Of a stretch of 64,000 nt of DNA, positions 34,844 through 44,155 are shown in pieces; positions within the stretch are counted from its first letter, which is position 1; every line of letters begins with the position of its first letter. A program made the translations under genes and the position numbers. The notes beneath the pieces are model-generated. The model did not search any database and was not told the DNA's origin. It worked only from the letters and a program-made list of their open reading frames with translations. This DNA is from Thiomicrospira sp. ALE5 (GTDB taxonomy: Bacteria; Pseudomonadota; Gammaproteobacteria; Thiomicrospirales; Thiomicrospiraceae), in assembly GCF_900112445.1 (NCBI RefSeq), contig NZ_FOYY01000005.1, forward strand, positions 62,001 to 126,000, read 5' to 3'.

Positions 34844-36478
34844 ATGGCAGTCAATCAATCAGCAGCATGGCAGGCACTTAAAGTTCTGGCAGAATCAGGA
34901 GTTGCAGAAAAACACTTGCAGGATTGGTTTGCTGCCGACCCAGATCGTGCCAAACGTTACGCTATAGAACTTGATGAGCTTTATTTAGATTTTTCTAAAA
35001 ATCGAATTGACGACCAGGTTATAGCAGGCCTGCTAGCACTGGCTGAGCAGCAAGACCTGTCCGGCTGGATTAAGCGTTTGCTGACGGGCGACGAGGTTAA
35101 TGATACGGAAGGGCGACCTGCGCTCCATACTGCATTGCGAAGTTTAAATGCCGCTAATGTCTCCGGTTTTGCTGCGGAAGTGCAGCCAGATGTTGAATTT
35201 CAGTTTGCCAAAATGGCCAAAATTGTTAGCAAGATTCGAGCAGGCCATTGGCGTGGTTATAGCGGCAAACCTATTACGGATGTAGTCAATATTGGCGTAG
35301 GAGGTTCTGATTTAGGGCCGCTAATGATTACGCATGCACTGCAAGTGCAAAAGTCCCCAGTGAGACTGCACTTTATTTCATCTATTGACGGCACACAGAC
35401 CTCAAATCTGCTTAAAACGCTGAATCAAGAAACAACGCTTTTTGTACTCGCATCAAAATCTTTTACGACTATTGATACGTTGTCAAATGCTGAAACCGCA
35501 AAGGATTGGCTTGAAGAGCGTATTGAGCGTCCTCAAACACTTATGGCGCAACATTTCATTGGTGTATCGACCCGACCTGACAAAATGGCTGAGTGGGGTA
35601 TTCCTGAGGAAAACCAGTTACTGTTTTGGGATTGGGTAGGGGGGCGCTACTCCATGTGGTCTGCGATTGGCTTTCCAATTGCGTTGAAAGTGGGGATGAA
35701 GGGCTTTTATCAAATGCTTGATGGCGCTAATGTGATGGATGAGCATTTTGCTAGGGCGCCATTAGCGCAAAATATTCCCGTGATTATGGGTTTGATTGAT
35801 GTATGGAATATTAACTTTTTAAATATTCAGGCTAAAGCGATCTTGCCCTATGATGCGCGACTGAAATACCTGCCATCCTATTTCGAGCAGCTGGTAATGG
35901 AGAGTAATGGTAAAGCTGTTAATCGTGCGGGTGAAAAAGTCAGTTATAAAACCTGTCCCATTTTATGGGGCGAGGTTGGGCCCAACGCGCAGCATGCCTT
36001 TTACCAACTTTTGCATCAAGGTACCCAGGGGGTTATGAGTGACTTTATTGTGCCAGTTGAGCGTGATGATTTTGAATTACACTCGGGTGCAGAAAAGGAT
36101 GCTTCGCTGCTTAAGCAGCATCATCTGGCATTAGCTAACTGTTTTGCTCAATCTAGAGTTCTGATGCTAGGGGATGCGGCTATCCCTGAATCCTTAAAGT
36201 CAAGTTTTGACAGCCCGTTTAAACACTATGCGGGTAATCAGCCCTCAAATACTATTATGTTAAAAAACCTGTCGGCGAAGACCTTAGGTATGTTAGTTGC
36301 TTTGTACGAGCACAAAACCTATGTTGAATCTGTTATCTGGGAAATTAATCCGTTTGATCAATGGGGAGTTGAGTTAGGTAAATTAATTGCCAAAGAGGCC
36401 TATGCCTGTTTGGTTGATAATGAATCAGTTGAGTCATTTGATGCCTCAACACAGGCCCTGATGAAGCGAGTAAAATAA
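34844..36478 (+). CDS. pgi: glucose-6-phosphate isomerase
   Basis: 544 residues. The family segments are VVNIGVGGSDLGPLMITHAL (phosphate loop), GGRYSMWSAIGFPIAL, SNGKAVNRAGEKV and the final HYAGNQPSNTIMLKNL. It interconverts glucose-6-phosphate and fructose-6-phosphate. It is 26 bp after galU and two bases before the dehydrogenase-like gene, so the three are likely one transcript. A 14-bp version of the iterated palindrome lies at 35022-35035. Confidence 0.96.
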   Translation: MAVNQSAAWQALKVLAESGVAEKHLQDWFAADPDRAKRYAIELDELYLDFSKNRIDDQVIAGLLALAEQQDLSGWIKRLLTGDEVNDTEGRPALHTALRSLNAANVSGFAAEVQPDVEFQFAKMAKIVSKIRAGHWRGYSGKPITDVVNIGVGGSDLGPLMITHALQVQKSPVRLHFISSIDGTQTSNLLKTLNQETTLFVLASKSFTTIDTLSNAETAKDWLEERIERPQTLMAQHFIGVSTRPDKMAEWGIPEENQLLFWDWVGGRYSMWSAIGFPIALKVGMKGFYQMLDGANVMDEHFARAPLAQNIPVIMGLIDVWNINFLNIQAKAILPYDARLKYLPSYFEQLVMESNGKAVNRAGEKVSYKTCPILWGEVGPNAQHAFYQLLHQGTQGVMSDFIVPVERDDFELHSGAEKDASLLKQHHLALANCFAQSRVLMLGDAAIPESLKSSFDSPFKHYAGNQPSNTIMLKNLSAKTLGMLVALYEHKTYVESVIWEINPFDQWGVELGKLIAKEAYACLVDNESVESFDASTQALMKRVK

Positions 36479-36479
36479 T

Positions 36480-37790
36480 ATGAAAGTAGCGGTATATGGA
36501 TGTGAATTAACAGGCCTGGTAACGGCGGGAGCTTTAGCCCAAGTAGGTAATCAAGTTATGGCGCTCCCCGTTGGTTTTGTGAAGGTTGAGGACTTAAAGG
36601 CAGGGGTGTTGCCACGAGAAGAACCTGGTTTGGACAATATGTTAGCGCAGCAACAGGCAGAAGGGCGCTTGAGCTTTGAAGCAGACTGGGAAAAGGGTCT
36701 TGCGCATGCTGAGGTGTTGATTGTTGCAACGCCATCTTGGCGAATGGATCGCGCAGAAGCCCTGATTGAATTAATTGGTAACAAGGTACGTAAAGATTTA
36801 GTCGTCGTGAATCAAAGCACCTTTCCAGTGGGCACAGCCGACCGTTTTGAGGCCAAACTAAAACTGGCATTAGCTGAGCGCGGAGAGGTGTGCAATGTTG
36901 CCGTTGTGGCCATGCCTGACTTTTTAAGTGAGGGGTCCGCCATAAATAATTTTATGCGGCCAGACCGGATTGTATTGGGTTCATCGAGTGATAGCAGTAT
37001 TCGGTTAATGCGAGACTTGTTGCGTCCATTTAATCGCGTAACGGATCAAATTAAGGTAATGACTACGCGTGCAGCAGAGTACACCAAATATGCTGTTAAT
37101 GCGTTGTTAGCAACACGGATTAGTTTGGTTAACGAGCTGGCGAATAATGCTGAACACTTTAATATTGACTTTGAAGAGGTGAGGCAGGGTCTAGGGTCGG
37201 ATCACCGAATTGGATTTAATTATCTTTATCCAGGCTGTGGTTTTGGTGGCCCCAGCTTTGCAGCAGATGTGCGTTCATTAGTCGCAAATCTGCAATCAAT
37301 GGGCTATGATGCCGATTTATTAAAGACGGTCTTATCAAACAACGAAACACAAAAAGAAGTGTTGTTTCGCAAGGCTTGGCGCTTTTTTAATAATGATTTG
37401 CGCGGTATTAAAATTGGCGTTTGGGGTCTTTCTTTTAAACCTAATACAGCGACAGTAGAAAATGCGCCAAGCGTCAAAGCGATTGAGGCTTTCTGTGCTC
37501 AAGGTGCACACATTAAGGCTTACGATCCAAAAGCGATGACTGATTTTGCAATGCATTGGCAGGGTGCGGAGCAGGTAGAGTTAGTGGATAATATGTATGC
37601 GGCTTTAGATAGCGTGGATGCGTTAGTTATTATGACTGAGTGGAAGCGCTTTTGGAGTCCTGATTATGCGCAAATGAAGCAGCTGATGAATCAACCCGTG
37701 ATATTTGATGGCCGTAATATTTATGACCCTGAAATGATTGCCTCGCAAGGCTTTCGTTATTTTGGTGTCGGACGTGGTGAAGAAATTTAA
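36480..37790 (+). CDS. UDP-glucose 6-dehydrogenase homologue lacking the catalytic cysteine
   Basis: 436 residues with the whole three-domain UDP-glucose/GDP-mannose dehydrogenase plan, but key positions differ. The Rossmann loop reads YGCELTGLV instead of GxGxxG, and no acidic residue ends the second strand (VMALPVG). The family FGGSCFPKD is FGGPSFAAD, so the nucleophile Cys is Ser259 and the Lys is Ala262. The EFL glutamate is Asp147. K203 and N207 are kept. The nucleotide-sugar domain (NAPSVKAIEAFCAQGAHIKAYDPKAM) is intact. It may be a non-catalytic or altered-specificity paralogue. The gene follows pgi by one base. Confidence 0.85.
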   Translation: MKVAVYGCELTGLVTAGALAQVGNQVMALPVGFVKVEDLKAGVLPREEPGLDNMLAQQQAEGRLSFEADWEKGLAHAEVLIVATPSWRMDRAEALIELIGNKVRKDLVVVNQSTFPVGTADRFEAKLKLALAERGEVCNVAVVAMPDFLSEGSAINNFMRPDRIVLGSSSDSSIRLMRDLLRPFNRVTDQIKVMTTRAAEYTKYAVNALLATRISLVNELANNAEHFNIDFEEVRQGLGSDHRIGFNYLYPGCGFGGPSFAADVRSLVANLQSMGYDADLLKTVLSNNETQKEVLFRKAWRFFNNDLRGIKIGVWGLSFKPNTATVENAPSVKAIEAFCAQGAHIKAYDPKAMTDFAMHWQGAEQVELVDNMYAALDSVDALVIMTEWKRFWSPDYAQMKQLMNQPVIFDGRNIYDPEMIASQGFRYFGVGRGEEI

Positions 37791-37798
37791 GGAAATTT

Positions 37799-38560
37799 AT
37801 GCAAAAGTCCTCGGGGCAAGGTAAAACTGAACGCGGTATTTATTGGTTACCCAATTTAATTACCACGCTTGCATTATTTGCAGGATTTTACGCTATCATT
37901 GCTGGTATGCATGGCCAGTTTATGCACGGCGCCATTGCACTTTTTGTGGCGATGGTTTTCGATGGCCTTGATGGTCGTATCGCACGTATGACTAACTCCT
38001 CCAGCGCCTTTGGCGCAGAATATGACAGTCTTGCCGATATGGTGTCATTTGGCGTAGCGCCCGCATTGCTCATGTATCAGTGGGTGCTTTATGACTTGGG
38101 TAAATTGGGCTGGATTGTTGCTTTTGTATTTGTTGCTGGTGCAGCACTAAGGTTGGCTCGTTTTAATACCCAAGTTGGGATAGCAGATAAGCGCTACTTT
38201 CAAGGTTTAGCGAGCCCAGCGGCCGCTGCAGTGCTTGCAGGCCTGGTATGGATGGTCGAGGCAAATGACCTGAGTTTTGATGGTTTGGGGTGGATTGCAT
38301 TATTGTTAACTTTTTTAGCAGGGGTGCTGATGGTAAGCAATGTTCGCTACAGCAGCTTCAAAGAGTTTAACCTGAAGGATAAAGTGCCTTTTGTAACCTT
38401 GTTAGTCATTGTGACGGTATTTGTCATAATTACCATTAAGCCATCGGTTTTTTTATTCGGTTTAGCACTGTTGTACGCAGTGTCAGGCCCCGTAATGACA
38501 TTGGTTACGATACGTAAAACGCGTGAAGGACGTAAACGCCATAAATCTGAGCGCGACTGA
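37799..38560 (+). CDS. pssA: CDP-diacylglycerol--serine O-phosphatidyltransferase
   Basis: 253 residues with about eight hydrophobic segments and the CDP-alcohol phosphotransferase signature DGLDGRIARMTNSSSAFGAEYDSLAD. The YWLPNLITTLALFAGFYAI start marks the PssA type rather than PgsA. It makes phosphatidylserine, the precursor of phosphatidylethanolamine. pssA followed by leuA is a common proteobacterial order. One CAGGCCTG copy (38238-38245) encodes part of VLAGLVWM. Confidence 0.92.
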   Translation: MQKSSGQGKTERGIYWLPNLITTLALFAGFYAIIAGMHGQFMHGAIALFVAMVFDGLDGRIARMTNSSSAFGAEYDSLADMVSFGVAPALLMYQWVLYDLGKLGWIVAFVFVAGAALRLARFNTQVGIADKRYFQGLASPAAAAVLAGLVWMVEANDLSFDGLGWIALLLTFLAGVLMVSNVRYSSFKEFNLKDKVPFVTLLVIVTVFVIITIKPSVFLFGLALLYAVSGPVMTLVTIRKTREGRKRHKSERD

Positions 38561-38624
38561 TATATGACAGTGGTTTTGCCGCGTTAAAATTTTAGACATA
38601 ATTAAATAAGTATAGAGACGAGCG

Positions 38625-40175
38625 ATGAAAGATCATTTAGTTATTTTTGATACAACTTTGCGTGACGGCGAGCAAAGTCCGGGTGCATCAATGACCAAAG
38701 AAGAAAAGGTGCGTATTGCTAAACAATTAGAAAAAATGCGTGTAGATGTCATTGAAGCTGGCTTCCCTGCTGCAAGTCAGGGTGACTTTGACTCGGTGCA
38801 AGCAGTAGCAAAGGTAATTAAAGATAGTACAGTATGTGGGTTAGCGCGTGCTGTTGAGCAGGATATTGTTAGAGCGGGTCAAGCGATAGCGCCGGCCAAT
38901 TCAGGGCGTATTCATACCTTTATAGCAACCTCGCCTATTCATATGGAAATGAAACTACGTATGACGCCAGACCAAGTCGTTGAAAGAGCGGTATGGGCGG
39001 TAAAACGTGCGCGTGATTTTACTGACAATGTGGAGTTCTCGCCTGAAGATGCTGGGCGCTCGGAATTGGATTTTTTATGTCGGGTTATTGAGGCAGCCAT
39101 TGATGCCGGTGCCACCACAATTAACATCCCTGATACAGTGGGCTATAACGTGCCGGAGCAGTTTGGTTATCTGTTTAAGCAGTTAATAGAGCGGATACCC
39201 AATGCGGATAAGGCTGTTTTCTCAGCGCACTGTCACAATGACTTGGGGTTGGCCGTTGCCAACTCGCTTGCTGCGGTAACGAACGGTGCGCGCCAGGTTG
39301 AGTGTACTATCAATGGTTTGGGTGAGCGTGCTGGTAATACGGCACTAGAAGAGTTGGTTATGGCGGTTAGAACGCGCCAAGACTATTTTGCCGTAGACAC
39401 GCGCATTCAAACGCCAGAGATTTTGACAGCATCGCGCTTAGTCTCGAATATTACCGGCTTTAGCGTGCAACCGAATAAAGCTATTGTGGGTGCCAATGCT
39501 TTCGCGCATGAATCGGGTATTCACCAAGATGGTGTGCTTAAACATCGTGAAACTTATGAGATTATGCGCGCTGAAGACGTGGGTTGGAGCACCAATAAAA
39601 TGGTGCTGGGCAAGCACTCGGGCCGCAATGCCTTTAAAACACGTCTGCAAGAGTTAGGCATTGAGTTTGAAACTGAGCAACAGCTAAACGACGCTTTTGT
39701 ACGTTTTAAGGAGTTAGCAGACCGTAAGCATGAAATCTATGACGAAGATTTGCAAGCATTGGTTACTGAGGTCAATATTGAGCGCGTTGAAAATGAGTCT
39801 TTGCGATTAGTTGCGCTAAAGGTGTCTACAGAGATGGGTGAGCAACCCAGTGCGACTGTTACACTGTCGGTTGATGGTCAAGAAGTGACAGCCAGTGAAG
39901 TAGGTAGTGGTGTTGTAGATGCTACCTTTAAAGCGATCGAGCAGATTGTTAACTCGCAAACGAGTCTAGAGTTATATTCAGTGAGTAATGTTACTAACGG
40001 TACAGATTCTTTGGGTGAGACCTCTGTTCGTCTTGAGAAGGCTGGTCGCATTGTAAATGGCCAGGGGTCAGATACTGATATTGTGACCGCATCAGCTAAA
40101 GCCTATATTAATGCACTTAATAAATTTTCTGATGCAGCAATTAAGGCTCACCCTCAGCGCCAAGAAACCGTTTAA
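38625..40175 (+). CDS. leuA: 2-isopropylmalate synthase
   Basis: 516 residues. The catalytic barrel starts [36 protein letters not shown] carries the metal histidines; the C-terminal regulatory domain ([32 protein letters not shown]) should bind leucine for feedback. It condenses acetyl-CoA with 2-oxoisovalerate. A 64-bp gap separates it from pssA. In Pseudomonas-like genomes ilvBHC precedes pssA-leuA; here ilvBHC is 20 kb downstream. Confidence 0.97.
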   Translation: MKDHLVIFDTTLRDGEQSPGASMTKEEKVRIAKQLEKMRVDVIEAGFPAASQGDFDSVQAVAKVIKDSTVCGLARAVEQDIVRAGQAIAPANSGRIHTFIATSPIHMEMKLRMTPDQVVERAVWAVKRARDFTDNVEFSPEDAGRSELDFLCRVIEAAIDAGATTINIPDTVGYNVPEQFGYLFKQLIERIPNADKAVFSAHCHNDLGLAVANSLAAVTNGARQVECTINGLGERAGNTALEELVMAVRTRQDYFAVDTRIQTPEILTASRLVSNITGFSVQPNKAIVGANAFAHESGIHQDGVLKHRETYEIMRAEDVGWSTNKMVLGKHSGRNAFKTRLQELGIEFETEQQLNDAFVRFKELADRKHEIYDEDLQALVTEVNIERVENESLRLVALKVSTEMGEQPSATVTLSVDGQEVTASEVGSGVVDATFKAIEQIVNSQTSLELYSVSNVTNGTDSLGETSVRLEKAGRIVNGQGSDTDIVTASAKAYINALNKFSDAAIKAHPQRQETV

Positions 40176-40196
40176 CTTAATGGGTAATCCTTGTCG

Positions 40197-40703
40197 GTGA
40201 TTAATTTTTCCGAACATCATGCGATGTGGCGCGAGCTAGGGATTACCCTATGGTCGCCACTTGCCTCTAATCCGCTAAACTTATCTACTGAGCCGCGTGT
40301 GAATAAACTAGAAACCCCTACCTCTTTTATTAAGCAACCGGTTGTTTTGTTGGCTGGCTTTGGTAATGATGCAGCAGGCCTGCTTAATCAAGATGCACTT
40401 GTTGAAGCGGGTGTGGATCGGCTTTGGAGCGATGTCACCCGCGTGCATTTTACTAAGACACTGCAAATACAAGTGGGTTTAAAAGGGATTGATGATTATG
40501 AACGTGGTTATGAGTTGTTAGATCGTTTGATAGAGCTAGATCCTGAGTTGGTCTTGTTGTTTGGTCAGCATGAGTTGATTACAGAGCTGCTTAGTGAGGG
40601 AATGGATGTGGTTGTGTTGCCTAGTCTAGAAGATTTACGTGATAGCCCCGCTGCTAAGCAACGCTGCTATAGTGCGTTAGTGGCCCTGAAACTGCTTGCT
40701 TGA
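40197..40703 (+). CDS. holD: probable DNA polymerase III psi subunit HolD
   Basis: About 168 residues, divergent. Two segments align with E. coli HolD: MWRELGITLWSPL near the N-terminus with its QLQQLGITQWSL, and VLPSLEDLRDSPAAKQRCYSALVAL at the end with its SPALTDLRANPTARAALWQQI. The next gene is rimI, the conserved holD-rimI pair. Psi bridges the clamp loader to chi and SSB. The middle section is longer than in E. coli. The frame opens at TTG 40191; GTG 40197 is my choice, and ATG 40221 is also possible. It contains a CAGGCCTG copy at 40375-40382. Confidence 0.72.
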   Translation: MINFSEHHAMWRELGITLWSPLASNPLNLSTEPRVNKLETPTSFIKQPVVLLAGFGNDAAGLLNQDALVEAGVDRLWSDVTRVHFTKTLQIQVGLKGIDDYERGYELLDRLIELDPELVLLFGQHELITELLSEGMDVVVLPSLEDLRDSPAAKQRCYSALVALKLLA

Positions 40704-40718
40704 TCGGGCCTCTAAAAG

Positions 40719-41204
40719 ATGACCTACATTGACTTGACACGTCCAGTTAAGCTTCCGGTTGGAATGAAACTCACTGCAATGGTGGCATCTGACTTGGTTT
40801 CAGTTGTTGAGCTTGAGCAAAAAAATGCGCTAATGCCTTGGAGTCTGCGCTCGTTTGAGCTGTCATTGAGTAACCGTCAGGGGAACTGGGTGGTCTACCG
40901 TGAAACAGAGCTAGTAGGCTTTGTGTGTGCCAGTGTAATATTGGATGAGTTGCATATTCTAAATTTAAGTGTTGCTCAGACTTGTCGGGGGCAAGGTATA
41001 GCGACGGCCTTGATTATGCAACTGTGTGCCGCGGTTAACCAAGAGCCTATACGAAAAATTTTTTTGGAAGTACGTCAATCAAATAAGGTTGCTCAAAAAC
41101 TCTATCGCAAACTTGGCTTTTGCTCAGACGGCATTCGCAAGGGTTACTATCAGTCTACGCGTGGCACCCGAGAGGATGCCTTATTAATGTCGCGAGATTT
41201 TTAG
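40719..41204 (+). CDS. rimI: ribosomal protein S18 N-acetyltransferase RimI
   Basis: 161 residues of the GNAT fold. The acetyl-CoA loop is CRGQGIATALIMQL, and the C-terminal ARG segment LEVRQSNKVAQKLYRKLGFCSDGIRKGYY is typical of RimI. It acetylates the N-terminus of S18 in E. coli. It follows holD by 15 bp, and its stop overlaps the convergent suhB end by four bases. The N-terminus is longer than in E. coli RimI (148 residues). Confidence 0.88.
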   Translation: MTYIDLTRPVKLPVGMKLTAMVASDLVSVVELEQKNALMPWSLRSFELSLSNRQGNWVVYRETELVGFVCASVILDELHILNLSVAQTCRGQGIATALIMQLCAAVNQEPIRKIFLEVRQSNKVAQKLYRKLGFCSDGIRKGYYQSTRGTREDALLMSRDF

Positions 41205-42001
41205 CGTTTAAGTTCGGGGCGGATGTGTTGGCTAATGCCCAAGGCAAGGTGTTTAAGTAGTTTGGGGTTCCCTGCTAGTATGTTGCCAGAGACTAGTTGG
41301 TTGTTTCCTCCAGCAAAATCACAACAGCGTCCACCTGCTTCTTGGACTAATAGAATGCCAGCGGCAATATCCCAAGGTTTTAAGTTAAACTCCCAGTAGC
41401 CATCAACACGTCCGCATGCTACATAGGCTAAGTCTAATGCCGCTGAGCCAGCACGTCGAATGCCTGCTGTTTCAGACATAAAGAACTTTAATGTAGCGAG
41501 ATAATCATCGATATAGTCAAACTGATAGTATGGGAAACCGGTGGCTAACAGGGTGTTGGTTAGATGTTTTTGCTCTGTTACTCGAATCCGGCGATTGTTG
41601 AGTTTGGCACCCTGACCCTTTGATGCGCTGAACATTTCGTCTCTAAGTGGATCGAAGACGACGCCATGTTGTAGGTTGCCTTTTTCGGTCACCGCAATAG
41701 AGATACTGTACTGTGGGAATTGGTGTAGGTAATTTGTGGTGCCATCAAGCGGGTCGATAATCCATTGAATGGGGGAGTCGGCCTGGTTGTGGCCAGTTTC
41801 CTCGCCCAAGATCGCGTGATCTGGGTAGTATTTTTTGATTGTTTTGATGATGGCTCGCTCCGCCAGTTGATCAACCTGTGTGACATAGTTGTTTCGGTCT
41901 TTTTCAGTTATTTCGAGGCGGTCGACATCTTGAGCATATTTCATGATGATGTCACCGGCTTCACGCGCAGCCATCATGGCTACATTTAATATTGGGTGCA
42001 T
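41201..42001 (-). CDS. suhB: inositol-1-monophosphatase SuhB
   Basis: 266 residues. Metal and substrate motifs are LGEETGH, WIDPLDGTTNYLHQFPQYSISIA and YWEFNLKPWDIAAGILLVQEAGG. Besides inositol monophosphatase activity, SuhB of E. coli takes part in rRNA antitermination. suhB divergent from trmJ is the common gammaproteobacterial arrangement. The stop region overlaps rimI by four bases and no terminator is visible. Confidence 0.94.
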   Translation of the reverse strand: MHPILNVAMMAAREAGDIIMKYAQDVDRLEITEKDRNNYVTQVDQLAERAIIKTIKKYYPDHAILGEETGHNQADSPIQWIIDPLDGTTNYLHQFPQYSISIAVTEKGNLQHGVVFDPLRDEMFSASKGQGAKLNNRRIRVTEQKHLTNTLLATGFPYYQFDYIDDYLATLKFFMSETAGIRRAGSAALDLAYVACGRVDGYWEFNLKPWDIAAGILLVQEAGGRCCDFAGGNNQLVSGNILAGNPKLLKHLALGISQHIRPELKR

Positions 42002-42104
42002 AGCTTATGAGAGTCCAAATTTTAAAAGAGTAGGCAGAATAACCCTTGGCTTGTGCCAAATGTTAAAATATTAATTTTAATTATAAACTATTTAGCAGGT
42101 AAGT

Positions 42105-42842
42105 ATGCAGGATCAGTTTGCGCCACTAGGTTCAATTCGTGTAGTGTTGGTGGCTACGTCCCACCCTGGTAACATTGGAGCGGTTGCACGTGCAATGAAA
42201 AATATGGGGTTAAGTGATCTCGTCTTAGTTAATCCAAGCCAGTTTCCCTCTTATGAGGCTTCAGCCCGTGCTTCGGGGGCAGCGGATATTTTAGATCAGG
42301 CAAACGTGGTTTCAAGCCTAGCTGAAGCCTTACATGATTGCCATCAGGTTATTGGTGCCAGTGCTCGTCTAAGAAAAGTCTCTTGGCCGCAATTATCAGC
42401 CCGAGACGTGGGTGAGCATAGTGTTAAAGCAGCACAAGATGGGCGTGTGGCGCTGGTATTTGGTCGCGAAGATTCGGGTTTAACCAATGAGGAGTTGGAT
42501 CAGTGTCATATATTAGGGCATATCGCCTCTAACCCAGACTATAGCTCCTTAAATTTAGCTGCGGCGGTTCAGGTATTTACCTATGAGTGTCGTATGGCTT
42601 GTAAACCAAGCATGCCAGGCGGTTTGGGTTATCGTTTTGATGCCGCAACTCATGCTCAGATGGAAGGTTTTTATGCGCACCTTGAGCAAGCACTAGCGGT
42701 GATTGAATATCTTGATCCAGATAAGCATGAGCGGTTTATGCGTCGTATGCGCCGTCTTTTTAATCGTGCACAGCTAGATGCAAAAGAGGTAACGATTTTA
42801 CGGGGTGTGTTAGCCGCCGCTACCAAAAAAGCTCAAAATTAA
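42105..42842 (+). CDS. trmJ: tRNA (cytidine/uridine-2'-O-)-methyltransferase TrmJ
   Basis: 245 residues of the SPOUT family. It has VRVVLVATSHPGNIGAVARAMKNMGLSDLVLVNP at the start, and the knot motifs ALVFGREDSGLTNEEL and NPDYSSLNLAAAVQVFTYE. It methylates position 32 of tRNAs. It is followed by cysE 12 bp later and then iscR, as in many gammaproteobacteria. The 103-bp gap to suhB has a short hairpin (42046-42059) and no clear promoter box. Confidence 0.95.
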   Translation: MQDQFAPLGSIRVVLVATSHPGNIGAVARAMKNMGLSDLVLVNPSQFPSYEASARASGAADILDQANVVSSLAEALHDCHQVIGASARLRKVSWPQLSARDVGEHSVKAAQDGRVALVFGREDSGLTNEELDQCHILGHIASNPDYSSLNLAAAVQVFTYECRMACKPSMPGGLGYRFDAATHAQMEGFYAHLEQALAVIEYLDPDKHERFMRRMRRLFNRAQLDAKEVTILRGVLAAATKKAQN

Positions 42843-42854
42843 ATAGGAGCGTCA

Positions 42855-43646
42855 ATGTTTAAGTTGTTGCGAGAGGATGTTCAATGTGTTTTTAGTCGTG
42901 ATCCTGCTGCACGAAATTTATGGGATGTACTCACGACCTACCCTGGTGTGCACGCCATAATTTGGTATCGTGTAGCTCATTGGTTATGGCAAAAAGGTTT
43001 GAAGTGGTTGGCGCGCTGGCTAGCAACCGTTGCAAGATGGTTTACAGGTGTCGAGATTCATCCTGCCGCCAGCATTGGTCGGCGGGTGTTTATTGATCAT
43101 GGTATGGGCGTAGTCATTGGTGAAACAGCAGAGGTGGGTGATGATTGTACTTTATATCATGGTGTAACGCTTGGTGGTACATCATGGCAAGAAGGTAAGC
43201 GACATCCTACACTAGGTGAGCGTGTGGTGGTTGGCGCCGGTGCAAAAATATTGGGGCCAATTATGATTGGCGATGATGCGCGAATTGGTTCTAATGCGGT
43301 TGTGGTAAAAAATGTGCCTGGTTCAAAAACCGTTGTCGGCATTCCTGGGCGTGTGGTTAAGAAAAAGTCTGATGCCGAACATAAGCGAGCCAAAATGGCG
43401 GAAAAAATTGGTTTTGATGCGTATGGTATAACCGCTAATGGTGATGACCCAATTGAAAAAGCCATCTATAGCTTATTAGATCATATTCAGGCGCAAGATG
43501 AAAAAATTGCACTTTTATCTCATCAGGTGCAAAAGCTAGGTGGTGAAGCGGTTGATTTGGCCATGCCGGATTTGGCTGAAGCCGTACTGGAGCCAGATGA
43601 CCCAGAGCAAGCTTCGCATCTTAAGACAAAAGATTACAATAGTTGA
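42855..43646 (+). CDS. cysE: serine O-acetyltransferase CysE
   Basis: 263 residues. The left-handed beta-helix carries [33 protein letters not shown], with the catalytic Asp-His and the acetyl-CoA site, and KIIGPI-like [25 protein letters not shown]. The C-terminal extension past residue 180 is acidic and probably regulatory. It makes O-acetylserine, supplying cysteine for Fe-S sulfur. Its stop lies inside the IscR-like site in front of iscR. It is the epsilon-type CysE longer than minimal forms. Confidence 0.93.
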   Translation: MFKLLREDVQCVFSRDPAARNLWDVLTTYPGVHAIIWYRVAHWLWQKGLKWLARWLATVARWFTGVEIHPAASIGRRVFIDHGMGVVIGETAEVGDDCTLYHGVTLGGTSWQEGKRHPTLGERVVVGAGAKILGPIMIGDDARIGSNAVVVKNVPGSKTVVGIPGRVVKKKSDAEHKRAKMAEKIGFDAYGITANGDDPIEKAIYSLLDHIQAQDEKIALLSHQVQKLGGEAVDLAMPDLAEAVLEPDDPEQASHLKTKDYNS

Positions 43647-43671
43647 GTAAATCGCTAGGTTATTATACTAT
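43639..43671 (+). promoter_or_regulatory. iscR promoter with IscR type-1 site
   Basis: The 25 bases 43639-43663 (beginning ATAGTTGAGT and ending CTAGGTTAT) match the IscR type-1 consensus at 20 positions; the first eight bases equal those of the E. coli iscR site as I recall it. The site covers a candidate -35 TTGAGT (43643-43648), 17 bp before TACTAT (43666-43671), and overlaps the cysE stop. This suggests autorepression. Confidence 0.65.
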
Positions 43672-43703
43672 TAGCTTATAAATTTTAATCTTGAAGGCTA
43701 GGT

Positions 43704-44147
43704 ATGAAGCTTACCTCGAAAGGGCGATATGCTGTAACAGCAATGATTGATATAGCACTATACCAAGATCAAGGCTCGGTAACCTTGGCGATGATATCGG
43801 AGCGTCAATCAATTTCGCTGTCTTATTTAGAGCAGTTATTTGCTAAATTAAAAAAAGCAGACTTAGTTGTGTCTGCAAGAGGTCCAGGTGGAGGCTATCG
43901 ACTCAGTCGTGCAGCCGGCACTATTTCAATTCGACAGGTTATAGATGCTGTTGACGAAGAAATTGATGTGCGGCGATGTGGCGGTAAATCTAACTGTCAG
44001 AACGGTCAACAGTGTCTTTCACATCATTTGTGGGAAGACTTAAGTGAGATGATTGGCGACTTTTTAGCTGAGGTGACATTACAGTCACTTTTCGATCAAC
44101 ATCAAGCATCGAAGTCATTTAAAATTGCGGTTAATTCAATTAATTAG
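43704..44147 (+). CDS. iscR: Rrf2-family Fe-S regulator IscR
   Basis: 147 residues. It starts [19 protein letters not shown], then a winged helix ([30 protein letters not shown]), and ends with all [2Fe-2S] ligands at the E. coli positions: C92, C98, C104 and H107. It senses Fe-S status and, with cluster bound, represses type-1 sites. Such sites lie before iscR itself, sufB and grxD in this window. The genes it normally leads, iscS and iscU, do not follow; iscA does, eight bases on. Confidence 0.95.
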   Translation: MKLTSKGRYAVTAMIDIALYQDQGSVTLAMISERQSISLSYLEQLFAKLKKADLVVSARGPGGGYRLSRAAGTISIRQVIDAVDEEIDVRRCGGKSNCQNGQQCLSHHLWEDLSEMIGDFLAEVTLQSLFDQHQASKSFKIAVNSIN

Positions 44148-44155
44148 GAGCTGGC

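Noticed and set aside
7643-36401. Further AGGCCT sites (7643, 15869, near 19828, 28595, 33500, 36396) as members of the repeated palindrome
   Set aside because: They lack one or both outer C/G bases of CAGGCCTG, so I left them out of the count. They may be decayed copies.
42046-42059. TTGGC/GCCAA hairpin and ATAACCCTTGG half-site of an IscR type-2 box before trmJ
   Set aside because: Only the left half fits the type-2 pattern and the right half does not. The hairpin stem is five bases without a T run.
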